A stretch of DNA of 64,000 nucleotides from the NCBI GenBank assembly GCA_963665165.1, contig OY761989.1, positions 2,046,001-2,110,000 of the forward strand. The letters run 5' to 3'. The notes under the pieces were generated by a model, which searched no databases, was not told the DNA's origin, and saw only the letters and a program-made list of their open reading frames with translations. The translations under genes were made by a program, and so were the position numbers. Of this stretch, positions 35,068 to 43,393 are shown piece after piece. This DNA is from G963663315 sp963665165 (lineage in GTDB: Bacteria > Pseudomonadota > Gammaproteobacteria > Arenicellales > Poriferihabitantaceae). Within the stretch, counting starts at the first letter, position 1, and every line of letters begins with the position of its first letter.

Positions 35068-35816
35068 TTGATCACCTTCGCTTCATTTCTCAATTTATCC
35101 ACCAGCTCGGCCGCGTCGGACACCAATACCCCGGCTTGACGGGCAGGCGGTTCATTGACCTCAAGAACGACGACCCGGCGCCGGGTATCGACCCCCAGAT
35201 CTTCAGGAGTGAGCTTGTCGATCGGTTTTTTCCGGGCCTTCATGATGTTTGGCAGGGAGGCATATCTCGGTTCATTCAAACGCAGGTCCGTGGTGACCAC
35301 GGCGGGCGAAGTAATCTGCAATATTTCCAATCCCGCGTCGATTTCCCGGGTGATCGCAAACCCCTCCGGGTTTTTCTCGATTTTCGAGATATAGCTTCCA
35401 AGTGGACGCCGCATCAGAGCCGCGACCATCTGCCCGGTCTGGTTGTTGTCATCGTCAATGGATTGCTTGCCCAGAATAACCAGGTCGGTGGATTCCCTCT
35501 CGGCCACCGCCTGGATCATCTTCGCGACCGTCAATGGCTCCAGATTGTCCTGTGCGGCGATGTGGATACCGCGGTCAGCTCCCATGGCCAGGCCTGCGCG
35601 TAGGGTTTCCTGGCATTTTTCAGGACCGGCGGAAACCAGAATGACCTCTTCGGCATGGCCTGCCTCTCTTAAGCGCAACGCTTCCTCCACTGCGATTTCA
35701 CAAAATGGATTCATCGCCATTTTGACGTTAGCGGTTTCAACGCCGGTATTGTCAGACTTCACCCTGACCCGGATATTGGCGTCTATCACACGTTTCACTG
35801 GAACCAGTATTTTCAT
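35064..35816 (-). CDS. etfB: Electron transfer flavoprotein beta subunit
   Basis: A 250-residue AMP-binding subunit of ETF. The start MKILVPVKRVIDANIRVRV at 35816 has GAGGAGAA about ten bases upstream; an in-frame start 45 bases earlier would bypass that site. The family signature VEEALRLREAGHAEEVILVS and the C-terminal RYASLPNIMKARKKPI recognition loop are present. It is first in a five-gene minus-strand operon ending with the CoA transferase. Confidence 0.97.
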   Translation of the reverse strand: MKILVPVKRVIDANIRVRVKSDNTGVETANVKMAMNPFCEIAVEEALRLREAGHAEEVILVSAGPEKCQETLRAGLAMGADRGIHIAAQDNLEPLTVAKMIQAVAERESTDLVILGKQSIDDDNNQTGQMVAALMRRPLGSYISKIEKNPEGFAITREIDAGLEILQITSPAVVTTDLRLNEPRYASLPNIMKARKKPIDKLTPEDLGVDTRRRVVVLEVNEPPARQAGVLVSDAAELVDKLRNEAKVIK

Positions 35817-35924
35817 TTCGTGGATTCTCCTCGAAAAGGGTTGGCGGCAAAAATTGGACACGGATTCTACCGTAATTTATGAGTTAAAATATCCTTTTTA
35901 TGTTGAATCCATGCAGATTAATCC

Positions 35925-36719
35925 GTGACCCGCCCCCCCGACGACCTGTTACAGTCTTTTCTCGATACCGCCCATCTGGCGGCTGACCGGGCAAGAGAAA
36001 TTACCCGGGCATGGTTTCGCACGGATATGTCCGTGCAAAACAAAAAAGACCGCAGTCCCGTCACCATCGCAGACCAGCGGACAGAACAGGCCATTCGGGA
36101 TATTATTCTGCAACGTCATCCCGGCCACGGATTTTTTGGCGAAGAAACCGGAACCCGTGACAGTGATACCGACTGGCAGTGGGTGATCGACCCCATTGAC
36201 GGCACCAAGTGTTTCGCGACCGGCATGCCGACTTTCGGTACACTCATCTCATTGCTTTACCAGGGGACTCCGGTATTGGGTATTATCGACCATTGCATAC
36301 TGGACGAGAGATGGGTGGGCATTTGCGGGCGGTCCACGACACATAACGGGGTCCCCTGCCATACCCGGACCACGCAGAAACTGGAAGATGCCTCGGTTTA
36401 CACCACGACCATGGATATGTTCGACGACCGGACGGCCATACAAGCCTCCCGCCTGACCGGGGTTTGCAAATTCCGGGTGTTTGGTGGAGACTGCTACGGA
36501 TATGGCCTGGTTGCTTCCGGATTCAACGACCTGATGTGTGAGGCAGACCTGAAGCCCTATGACTTCCTGGCGCTGGTCCCGGTTATCACGGGCGCTGGCG
36601 GCATCATCAGTGACTGGCAGGGTAACTCACTGACCATGAATTCCGCAGGGGACGTTCTGGCTTCTGCGAACATCCGTTTGCATAACGCGGCGCTGGAAAG
36701 GTTGAGCCCGCCAGAATGA
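35925..36719 (+). CDS. hisN: Histidinol-phosphatase, inositol monophosphatase type
   Basis: A 264-residue Mg-dependent phosphatase with HGFFGEETGT (68-76) and WVIDPIDGTKCFATGMPTFG (87-; metal ligands D89 and D92). The TKCF/TGMPTFGTL context and the C-terminal EADLKPYDFLALVPVI fit the HisN branch better than CysQ or SuhB. It would release histidinol for HisD, encoded with hisC at 53-55 kb. The start is a GTG. It is separated from the GMC gene by a single base, so they share a transcript despite unrelated roles. Confidence 0.8.
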   Translation: MTRPPDDLLQSFLDTAHLAADRAREITRAWFRTDMSVQNKKDRSPVTIADQRTEQAIRDIILQRHPGHGFFGEETGTRDSDTDWQWVIDPIDGTKCFATGMPTFGTLISLLYQGTPVLGIIDHCILDERWVGICGRSTTHNGVPCHTRTTQKLEDASVYTTTMDMFDDRTAIQASRLTGVCKFRVFGGDCYGYGLVASGFNDLMCEADLKPYDFLALVPVITGAGGIISDWQGNSLTMNSAGDVLASANIRLHNAALERLSPPE

Positions 36720-36720
36720 G

Positions 36721-38364
36721 ATGGAAGACAACCGGGAATTCGATTACATCATTCTGGGCGCCGGTTCCGCCGGTTGCGTGCTGGCCAATGAACTGAGCCA
36801 GGATGTCGGCAACCAGGTTCTGATACTCGAAGCGGGGCCGATGGACAGGAAATTGCTGATTCATGTCCCGGCCGGGGTTTACAGCGTCTTCAAGGACCCT
36901 TCCATCAACTGGAATTACGACAGCGAACCCGAACCTGATCTGGAAAACAGGGAAATCACCCTGCCGAGAGGCAAGGTGCTTGGTGGGTCATCGTCGATCA
37001 ACTCGATGGTCTATATGCGCGGCCATCCGCGGGATTATGATTACTGGGCGAAAAACCATAACCTGCCTGACTGGACTTTCGATCGATGTCTCCCCTACTT
37101 CAGGAAATGTGAATCTTCCGACCGCGGAGCCAATGACTGGCGGGGCGCTGACGGACGTCTCGGAGTGACCAAAGGCAAACTGGCCAATCCGATGTTCGAT
37201 GCCTTCATTGAAGCCGGCGCCCAGTCCGGCCAGGGGACGACCGACGACCCGAACGGCTTCAACCCGGAAGGCCTCTCCCGTCTTGACAGCACAACCAGAC
37301 ATGGCCGCCGGTCCAGCGCGGCCACGGCCCACTTGAAACCGGCCCTTTCCAGGCCCAATCTCCACCTGGCAACCCGGGCGCTGGTTCATCGTATCCTTGT
37401 TGAAAACGGACGAGCCACCGGTGTCATTTTCAACCTGCGCGGGAAACTCCTGACCGCCCACGCAGCCAGGGAAGTCATCGTGTCCGCCGGAGCCATAAAA
37501 TCGCCCCAGATATTGATGCTTTCCGGAATCGGCCCGCGACAGCGCCTGATCGATACGGGTATCGAGCCGATTCACCATTTGCCCGGAGTGGGCCGGAATT
37601 TGCAGGATCACCTGGCCATCACCGTGATTTATCGTTCAAAAAAACCGGTCACCTATGACAAGGTGGACCGGCCGCTCAGGAAACTGCTTATCGGTTGCCA
37701 GTGGCTGTTGACCCGGAAAGGCTTTGCGGCTTCCAATATCTGGGAAGCAGGCGGGCATATACGGGGATACCGTGCAGTCGAGTACCCGAACCTGCAATAT
37801 CATTTCGCGCCCATTCACACCGTATACGAGGGAACCCGAATCCAGTTGTTCAACGGATTTACCACACAAGTCGATCAACTGCGGCCAAGGAGCAGGGGCG
37901 AGGTGCGATTACTGTCAGCCGACCCGGAGCGCCGCCCTCGGGCATTCTTCAATTATCTTTCCGATCCATTCGATCTCCAGGAACTGGTCGAGGCGGTAAA
38001 AAGAATGCGCGAACTGATCACACAACCCGCGTTCGATGAATTCAGGGGTGAGGAGGTGGAACCCGGAGCCGGGGTCGTATCCGATGCCGGGATCGAACGG
38101 TTCATACGCCAGTCCGCGAGCACGGATTATCATCCATGTTGCAGTTGCCGGATGGGAACGGATGAAATGGCGGTGGTGGACCAGGAAATGAAAGTACACG
38201 GACTGGACGGGCTGCGCGTGGTCGATGCCTCGGCGATGCCGGACATAGTCAGCGGCAACCTGAACGCGCCCGTCCAGATGATGGCGTTGAAAGTATCGGA
38301 CCGGATTCTCGGTCGCGAACCGATGGCCCCGTCGCAAGTCGATTTCGCTTTCAATCACCGCTAA
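36721..38364 (+). CDS. GMC oxidoreductase, choline dehydrogenase-like
   Basis: FAD enzyme of 547 residues with the GMC family signatures: FDYIILGAGSAGCVLANEL (8-26), LPRGKVLGGSSSINSMVYMRG near 80, SAGAIKSPQILMLSGIG near 256. The active-site pair is H471 (STDYHPCCSCRMG) and N515 (SGNLNAPVQ), spaced as in choline oxidase and dehydrogenase. Choline to betaine aldehyde is the obvious candidate, but related enzymes oxidise other alcohols, so betA is not asserted. No betB or betI is adjacent. Confidence 0.88.
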   Translation: MEDNREFDYIILGAGSAGCVLANELSQDVGNQVLILEAGPMDRKLLIHVPAGVYSVFKDPSINWNYDSEPEPDLENREITLPRGKVLGGSSSINSMVYMRGHPRDYDYWAKNHNLPDWTFDRCLPYFRKCESSDRGANDWRGADGRLGVTKGKLANPMFDAFIEAGAQSGQGTTDDPNGFNPEGLSRLDSTTRHGRRSSAATAHLKPALSRPNLHLATRALVHRILVENGRATGVIFNLRGKLLTAHAAREVIVSAGAIKSPQILMLSGIGPRQRLIDTGIEPIHHLPGVGRNLQDHLAITVIYRSKKPVTYDKVDRPLRKLLIGCQWLLTRKGFAASNIWEAGGHIRGYRAVEYPNLQYHFAPIHTVYEGTRIQLFNGFTTQVDQLRPRSRGEVRLLSADPERRPRAFFNYLSDPFDLQELVEAVKRMRELITQPAFDEFRGEEVEPGAGVVSDAGIERFIRQSASTDYHPCCSCRMGTDEMAVVDQEMKVHGLDGLRVVDASAMPDIVSGNLNAPVQMMALKVSDRILGREPMAPSQVDFAFNHR

Positions 38365-38368
38365 GGGG

Positions 38369-38393
38369 ACGGCGCCGGTCTGCGGCGCGCCGT
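38369..38393. terminator. Possible hairpin terminator between convergent genes
   Basis: ACGGCGC at 38369-38375 pairs with GCGCCGT at 38387-38393 across an 11-base loop, in the short space between the GMC oxidoreductase stop and the hppA stop. There is no T-run on either side, so it is at best a weak bidirectional terminator. Confidence 0.35.
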
Positions 38394-38411
38394 ACCCGGA
38401 ACCGTGGTTCG

Positions 38412-40412
38412 CTACAGCAAGGGAGCAATCACCAGACTGACTATCGCCATCACGTTGATCAGGATGTTCATCGAAGGCCCTGATGTATCCTTGAAGGGGT
38501 CGCCCACGGTGTCACCCACAACCGTGGCGGCGTGGACGTCAGAACCCTTGCCCCCCAGGTTTCCTTTCTCGACATACTTTTTCGCATTGTCCCAGGCCCC
38601 TCCGGCGTTCGCCATGGTCAGGGCCATCAACACACAACCAAGCAAGGCTCCGCCCAGCATGCCGCCGAGCGCGGTGGCGCCCAGACCGAAACCGACCAAA
38701 GGCGGCGCGCTGACCGCGATCACGCCGGGCAGAATCATTCGCTTGAGCGCCGCGCGAGTGGCAATATCGACACATCGATCCGAATCCGGCTTTGCGGTTC
38801 CTTCCATCAAGCCGGGAATCTCCCGGAACTGGCGCCGAATCTCATGGATCATGTCAAAAGCGGCCGCGCCGACCGCGTTCATGGTAATACTGGAGACCAG
38901 AAAAGGGAAAATCCCGCCCAGGAACATGCCCGCGAGAACATACGGGTCACTGAGTTCCAATGAAAATTCAGGCTTGAGCAGGGACACGGTTTCGATGAAT
39001 GCGGAAATAATGGCGAGCGCCGCCAACGCGGCGGCGCCAATGGCAAAGCCCTTGCCGATCGCGGCAGTGGTATTCCCCAGTTCATCGAGAGAATCCGTAA
39101 TTTCACGAACCTCATCACCGAGACCGGACATCTCCGCAATCCCGCCCGCGTTGTCGGCAACCGGACCATAAGCGTCGATCGCCATGGTGATTCCCACCGT
39201 GGCGAGCATACCGACCGCGGCGATACCGACGCCATACAATCCGGTCAGGCTGCTGGACACGAGAATGATGGCGCTGATAATCAACAACGGCGCCACAACG
39301 GACTCCATACCCACAGACAGACCGGCGATCATCACCGTCGCCGGACCGGTTTCCCCGCTTTTGGCGATCTTGCGAACCGGACTGCCCCCGGTGTAGTACT
39401 CGGTAATCAGCCCGATTCCAATACCCCCCGCGGCGCCCACCACAACCGCGCCCCATACGTTTATCGATACATCCAGAGAACTCACCACAGCCCAGGCCGC
39501 GGCCATGAAGATGACCGTGGCGCCGATGGTGCCTATCCTGAGCGCCAGTTCCGGAGACCTGGCCGTGTTCAATTTTACGATCACGATCCCCAGAATCGAG
39601 CAAAGCAACCCGGCGGACGCCAGCGCCAGCGGCAGGAACATCAGGGTCTGCCGCTCTCCAAGCAGGCTCAGCATCGTGATCGGCAATGTTGACGCGATCG
39701 CGATGGTCGCAATGATCGAACCGCAATAGGATTCGAAAATATCCGAGCCCATGCCAGCCACATCCCCCACATTGTCGCCTACATTGTCTGCGATGACGCC
39801 GGGATTGCGCGGGTCGTCTTCCGGAATTCCGGCTTCGATCTTGCCTACCAGGTCTGCGCCGACATCGGCGCTTTTGGTGAATATTCCACCGCCCACCCTG
39901 GAAAACAGGGCGACCGAGGAGGCGCCCATGCCGAATCCATGAATGACGTGGGCTGTTTCCGGGTCGCCGCCGAACAACAGATACAAGATGCCGATACCGA
40001 GCAATCCCGTAGAGGCGACACATAATCCCATCACGGAACCACCGAAAAACGCGACAGCCAGCGCGCTCTGCGCTCCTTCTCCCGCGGCTGCCGAAGTGGT
40101 TCTGGTATTTGCGTGAGTCGCGGCATACATACCGATATAGCCCGCGACGCCCGAACACAAGGCTCCGAGAAGAAAGGCAATCGTGGTTTTGGCGCCGAGA
40201 TCGGACAGGAATATCAACAGCCCGACAACGACCACAAAAATCAACAGGTACGTATACTCGCGGCGCATGAACACCATCGCGCCCCGGTGGATCTGGTCGC
40301 CAATTTCAGCCACCTTTCCCTCTCCCGCCGGATACCTCAAAATCATTCTGTATACGACAAGTGCGGCAAGCAGGCCGACAACCCCCAGAACTACCGGTGA
40401 GTAGCTAATCAT
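38412..40412 (-). CDS. hppA: Membrane-bound ion-pumping pyrophosphatase HppA
   Basis: A 666-residue polytopic protein with about 16 helices that couples pyrophosphate hydrolysis to export of protons or sodium. The PPi-binding signatures DVGADLVGKIEAGIPEDDPRN (core GADLVGKIE and DDPRNPGVIADNVGDNVGD) and the C-terminal KKYVEKGN with GDTVGDPFKDTSGP are intact. The segment LGNTTAAIGKGFAIGAAAL has Ala where potassium-independent enzymes have Lys, which assigns it to the potassium-dependent class. Whether it moves H+ or Na+ is not decided. It lies downstream of xerC after a gap with two hairpins. Confidence 0.96.
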   Translation of the reverse strand: MISYSPVVLGVVGLLAALVVYRMILRYPAGEGKVAEIGDQIHRGAMVFMRREYTYLLIFVVVVGLLIFLSDLGAKTTIAFLLGALCSGVAGYIGMYAATHANTRTTSAAAGEGAQSALAVAFFGGSVMGLCVASTGLLGIGILYLLFGGDPETAHVIHGFGMGASSVALFSRVGGGIFTKSADVGADLVGKIEAGIPEDDPRNPGVIADNVGDNVGDVAGMGSDIFESYCGSIIATIAIASTLPITMLSLLGERQTLMFLPLALASAGLLCSILGIVIVKLNTARSPELALRIGTIGATVIFMAAAWAVVSSLDVSINVWGAVVVGAAGGIGIGLITEYYTGGSPVRKIAKSGETGPATVMIAGLSVGMESVVAPLLIISAIILVSSSLTGLYGVGIAAVGMLATVGITMAIDAYGPVADNAGGIAEMSGLGDEVREITDSLDELGNTTAAIGKGFAIGAAALAALAIISAFIETVSLLKPEFSLELSDPYVLAGMFLGGIFPFLVSSITMNAVGAAAFDMIHEIRRQFREIPGLMEGTAKPDSDRCVDIATRAALKRMILPGVIAVSAPPLVGFGLGATALGGMLGGALLGCVLMALTMANAGGAWDNAKKYVEKGNLGGKGSDVHAATVVGDTVGDPFKDTSGPSMNILINVMAIVSLVIAPLL

Positions 40413-40461
40413 GAAAGACTCCGTTAAAAAATGAAAACCTGGAAAAAAATTGGATGCGAAC

Positions 40462-40512
40462 TATATCTCCGATGACATCGGATATCAATCCGGTTCCGGG
40501 CCCCGGGACCGG
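40462..40512. terminator. Two consecutive hairpins between xerC and hppA
   Basis: Immediately after the xerC stop (minus strand) lies a GC-rich near-palindrome at 40490-40512, with 11-base arms carrying one mismatch around a CC centre. It is followed by a second palindrome at 40462-40486 (core CCGATG/CATCGG). A run of seven Ts on the minus strand follows near 40443-40449. The first hairpin may end xerC transcription, or the pair may form a structured hppA leader. Confidence 0.45.
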
Positions 40513-40513
40513 T

Positions 40514-41416
40514 TCATTTACCTGTTTTCCTGGCCCTGGGATGCGCTTTGTCATAGACACGCGCGAGATGCTGGAAATCCAGATGCGTATAGATCTGGGT
40601 GGTCGCGATATCGGCATGCCCCATCATCTCCTGGACTGCCCTGAGATCACCACTGGATTCGAGTATATGACTGGCGAACGAATGTCTCAGCATGTGGGGG
40701 TGTAATCGTCGCCCCAATCCCCTGGTTTTTGCCCACCGGTTAAGCCGGTACTGGATACCGCGGACACTCAGTCGCCCGCCTCTCGCGTTGACGAACAGGG
40801 CCCGCTCGGTTTCGTTTGCGAGCCGGGGCCGCCTCCCAAGCCAGTCCGCAAGGGCTCCCGCCGCCTTGCCTCCCACCAGAACGATCCGTTGTCTGTTACC
40901 CTTGCCGGTAACCAGAATCCGGTTCTGGTCAAAATCAATTGCATCGGTATCGAGTGAGGCCAGTTCCGACAGCCTCAGCCCGGTGGAATAAAAAAGCTCC
41001 AGCATCGCGTGGTCGCGAACAGAAAGAATGGAGTCGTCAGGATGGTCCAGCAACCCGTTCAGTTCATCCACGCTCAGGGTCGCCGGCAACCTCCCCGGAG
41101 ATTTGGGAGCGCTGGCGCCGATGAAGGGATTGATCGACACGGATCCGTTTTTCAGGAGGTATCGGTAAAAGGCGCGGCAGGCCGACAACAGACGCCGGAT
41201 ACTGCGGCCGGACAAACCCTTCTGGTGCAATCCGGCCAGAAAAGACCGGACATCGTGAATGGTCAACCTGTCCCAGTCGGATACGGCTTTCTGGCAGGCA
41301 TAGTCATGCAATTTCTGTAAATCCCTGCGGTATGCCGTCAGGGAATGACCGGACAATCTCCGTTCCCGTTTCTGGCGTTCCAGAAACTGCTCTATTTTAC
41401 CCTGTAACCGAGTCAT
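40514..41416 (-). CDS. xerC: Tyrosine recombinase XerC
   Basis: Chromosome-dimer-resolving site-specific recombinase of 300 residues. It has the SAM-like N-terminal domain and the catalytic domain with R148 (STGLRLSEL), K172 (TGKGNRQR), H241 and R244 (HMLRHSFASH), H267 (MMGHADI) and the nucleophile Y276 (TQIYTHLDF). It is a core xerC, not a phage integrase, as shown by its place after dapF and a DUF484 gene, the usual gammaproteobacterial order. The ATG overlaps the DUF484 stop by four bases. Confidence 0.95.
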   Translation of the reverse strand: MTRLQGKIEQFLERQKRERRLSGHSLTAYRRDLQKLHDYACQKAVSDWDRLTIHDVRSFLAGLHQKGLSGRSIRRLLSACRAFYRYLLKNGSVSINPFIGASAPKSPGRLPATLSVDELNGLLDHPDDSILSVRDHAMLELFYSTGLRLSELASLDTDAIDFDQNRILVTGKGNRQRIVLVGGKAAGALADWLGRRPRLANETERALFVNARGGRLSVRGIQYRLNRWAKTRGLGRRLHPHMLRHSFASHILESSGDLRAVQEMMGHADIATTQIYTHLDFQHLARVYDKAHPRARKTGK

Positions 41417-42057
41417 GTCTGGTTGAGCCGGCCATGGAGGTAACCGCCAATCAACAGCCCAAGCCGGTCCAGGAACATCACCCCGATATCCGGCTGAAAC
41501 CGGATCCGGGAATGCGACCCCAGCGTCATTACGCCGAGCAGTTCATCCTCGAACGGCAATGGAATAAAAGCACAGGACTGGACAGACTGCTCTCCCGCTC
41601 CAAAAATCGATTCGCGCAAGGCGCTCGAAAGACGATCGTCACAGACTGACCCTGTATGCGCCACTCGCTGGCGCACCGCTTCATAGCGGGGTGGTTCCGG
41701 ATCGGCTGTGCCGGGTTTCAAAATGATCACGGATTCCTCGATATCGAACTGCCGCTTCATCAATTGGTTGACCGTTTCCACGGGACTGTCGTTGTAACCT
41801 CTGTGCGCGAGCAGGCTGATCGCAACCTGAAGAAAGTCGGACTCGAGTTTCTGGTTGTTTCTGACCCCATCGACAATGAATTCGATTTTGGCCTGATGAT
41901 GGGTCAGTCTGTCCCTCAGTACCTGCAACTGCCTTTCATAAAAGAGGGCGCTGCCGCCCGCGTCACCCAGACCCAGTTCAACCAGCAGGTCTTCGCGCTG
42001 TCCGAAAAAATCGGGATTCGCTCTCAAATAGTCTACTACTTCCTCAGGTTTCGGCAT
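41413..42057 (-). CDS. DUF484 family protein
   Basis: A 214-residue cytoplasmic protein of the DUF484 family. It starts MPKPEEVVDYLRANPDFFG, continues with a coiled-coil-prone helix near 45-75, and ends in a GAF-like alpha/beta part (AFIPLPFEDELLGVMTLGS). Conserved placement between dapF and xerC suggests a link to recombination or envelope precursors, but no biochemical role is known. The open frame reaches 42180, but the extra residues overlap the dapF 3' end and are not family-like. Confidence 0.9.
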   Translation of the reverse strand: MPKPEEVVDYLRANPDFFGQREDLLVELGLGDAGGSALFYERQLQVLRDRLTHHQAKIEFIVDGVRNNQKLESDFLQVAISLLAHRGYNDSPVETVNQLMKRQFDIEESVIILKPGTADPEPPRYEAVRQRVAHTGSVCDDRLSSALRESIFGAGEQSVQSCAFIPLPFEDELLGVMTLGSHSRIRFQPDIGVMFLDRLGLLIGGYLHGRLNQT

Positions 42058-42133
42058 ATCTGTCCAAAAAGTGTGGGCATCTCCTGCCCGGATTATAAAC
42101 GACATCCCACGATTTCTCCGAAAAGGACGGAAA

Positions 42134-42970
42134 CTACCGGATCTGTTCCGGTATCCTGATATTTCCGTCGAATACTTCATGCACCGGTCCGCGGAGGAAA
42201 ACAGGGGCGCCCTCCCCCTCCCAACTGACCTGGACGCTGCCGCCAGGCAGCGTCACGGTTACATCGGATTGAAGTTGACCGTTCCGAATTCCGGCCACTA
42301 CCGCCGCGCTGGCTCCGCTGCCGCATCCCAGGGTTTCCCCGGCGCCCCGTTCGTATACCCGCAATCTGATCCGGTCCGGCGCTATGGTTTGCGAAAAACC
42401 GACATTGACTCTCTCGGGGAAAACCGGATGAGTCTCCATCAACGACCCCAATCCTGCAACATCCGTGAAATCAGCGCTGTCCACCGCAATCACGCAATGG
42501 GGATTGCCAATCGACAGGGCGCCGAATTCAATTTCGCCTTTTGCCGTGTTCACCCGATAACGCAGAGCCGCCTCCGGCATCAGCAACGGGATTTGTCCGG
42601 GAGCAAAGACGGGCCGTTCCAGTTGGGCGGTGACCGTACCATCATCCTGGATTTCGAGCGTGATTCCGGTGGTACGGGTTTCAACATGAATGACCGCATC
42701 GCCAGTCAAACCCTGGTCACGCAGGTACCGTGCGAAACACCGGGCGCCATTTCCGCATTGTCCCGGTTCGCTGCCGTCACGATTGAATATCCGCATCCTG
42801 AAACGGTTCCCGGTTTGCGATTTTTCGGCCACGATAATCTGGTCGCAACCGATGCCGAAATGCCGGTCTGCGAGAAATCTGGCAATATCCGGGGTAATTC
42901 TGATATTCTCCGTAACTCCGTTCAGCATAACGAAATCGTTACCCATTGAATGCATTTTTGTAAAATTCAT
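42134..42970 (-). CDS. dapF: Diaminopimelate epimerase
   Basis: Converts LL- to meso-diaminopimelate for lysine and peptidoglycan. The 278-residue protein has the catalytic cysteine pair C72 (GQCGNGARC) and C216 (TLGCGSGASA). The start MNFTKMHSMGNDFVML at 42970 matches the family; an ATG two codons earlier is equally readable. It is the first gene of dapF-DUF484-xerC. Confidence 0.96.
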   Translation of the reverse strand: MNFTKMHSMGNDFVMLNGVTENIRITPDIARFLADRHFGIGCDQIIVAEKSQTGNRFRMRIFNRDGSEPGQCGNGARCFARYLRDQGLTGDAVIHVETRTTGITLEIQDDGTVTAQLERPVFAPGQIPLLMPEAALRYRVNTAKGEIEFGALSIGNPHCVIAVDSADFTDVAGLGSLMETHPVFPERVNVGFSQTIAPDRIRLRVYERGAGETLGCGSGASAAVVAGIRNGQLQSDVTVTLPGGSVQVSWEGEGAPVFLRGPVHEVFDGNIRIPEQIR

Positions 42971-43091
42971 GTTCATCGTCGAATCAATTCCGCCTGGTTT
43001 CACGAGCGGAAATGGCTACCCATACCACCGGAATGCCCATCGGATTTCCAACCATCTCCCGATGACGCGCAGGGTCGTTGCTGAAGGATAA

Positions 43092-43364
43092 GTGAACTTG
43101 CCGGTCATGACAAACAGTTCATACGGGGAACATCCATTGAAATCATTTCTGGGGAAGATCCGGTCCATGCCTGCCTTGCCGCGCCAGATACTCGGCGTGC
43201 TGCTACTCATAGGCGGCATGTTCTGGTTCCTGCCCATACTGGGAATATGGATGATACCGTTGGGTCTCGTGATTCTCTCGGTGGATTTCCACTGGGCCAG
43301 AAAGGGGCATCTGTCGATCCAGGTCTGGCTCCGGAAACGACGTAACCGCCGCAATCAGGCTTAA
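43092..43364 (+). CDS. Small membrane protein of unknown function
   Basis: A 90-residue protein with one or two closely spaced hydrophobic segments (ILGVLLLIGGMFWFLPILG, then IWMIPLGLVILSVD) and a basic C-terminus (WARKGHLSIQVWLRKRRNRRN). The LGIWMIPLGLVILS motif recurs in short hypothetical proteins of proteobacteria, but I cannot assign a role. The start is GTG 43092 or ATG 43107; GAAGGA at 43083-43088 lies just ahead of the former. It is divergent from dapF and convergent with ctpA. Confidence 0.7.
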   Translation: MNLPVMTNSSYGEHPLKSFLGKIRSMPALPRQILGVLLLIGGMFWFLPILGIWMIPLGLVILSVDFHWARKGHLSIQVWLRKRRNRRNQA

Positions 43365-43393
43365 CCACCCGGATCAGGGGATTTTAAACCGGA

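Noticed and set aside
39115..40158. Open frame of about 350 codons within hppA on the same strand
   Set aside because: It is a frame-shifted reading of the pyrophosphatase, Arg- and Gly-rich with no motif, while HppA is intact.
40514..41416. Phage or island integrase
   Set aside because: The tyrosine recombinase is the core XerC by length and by its dapF-DUF484-xerC context, 16 kb from the accessory island.
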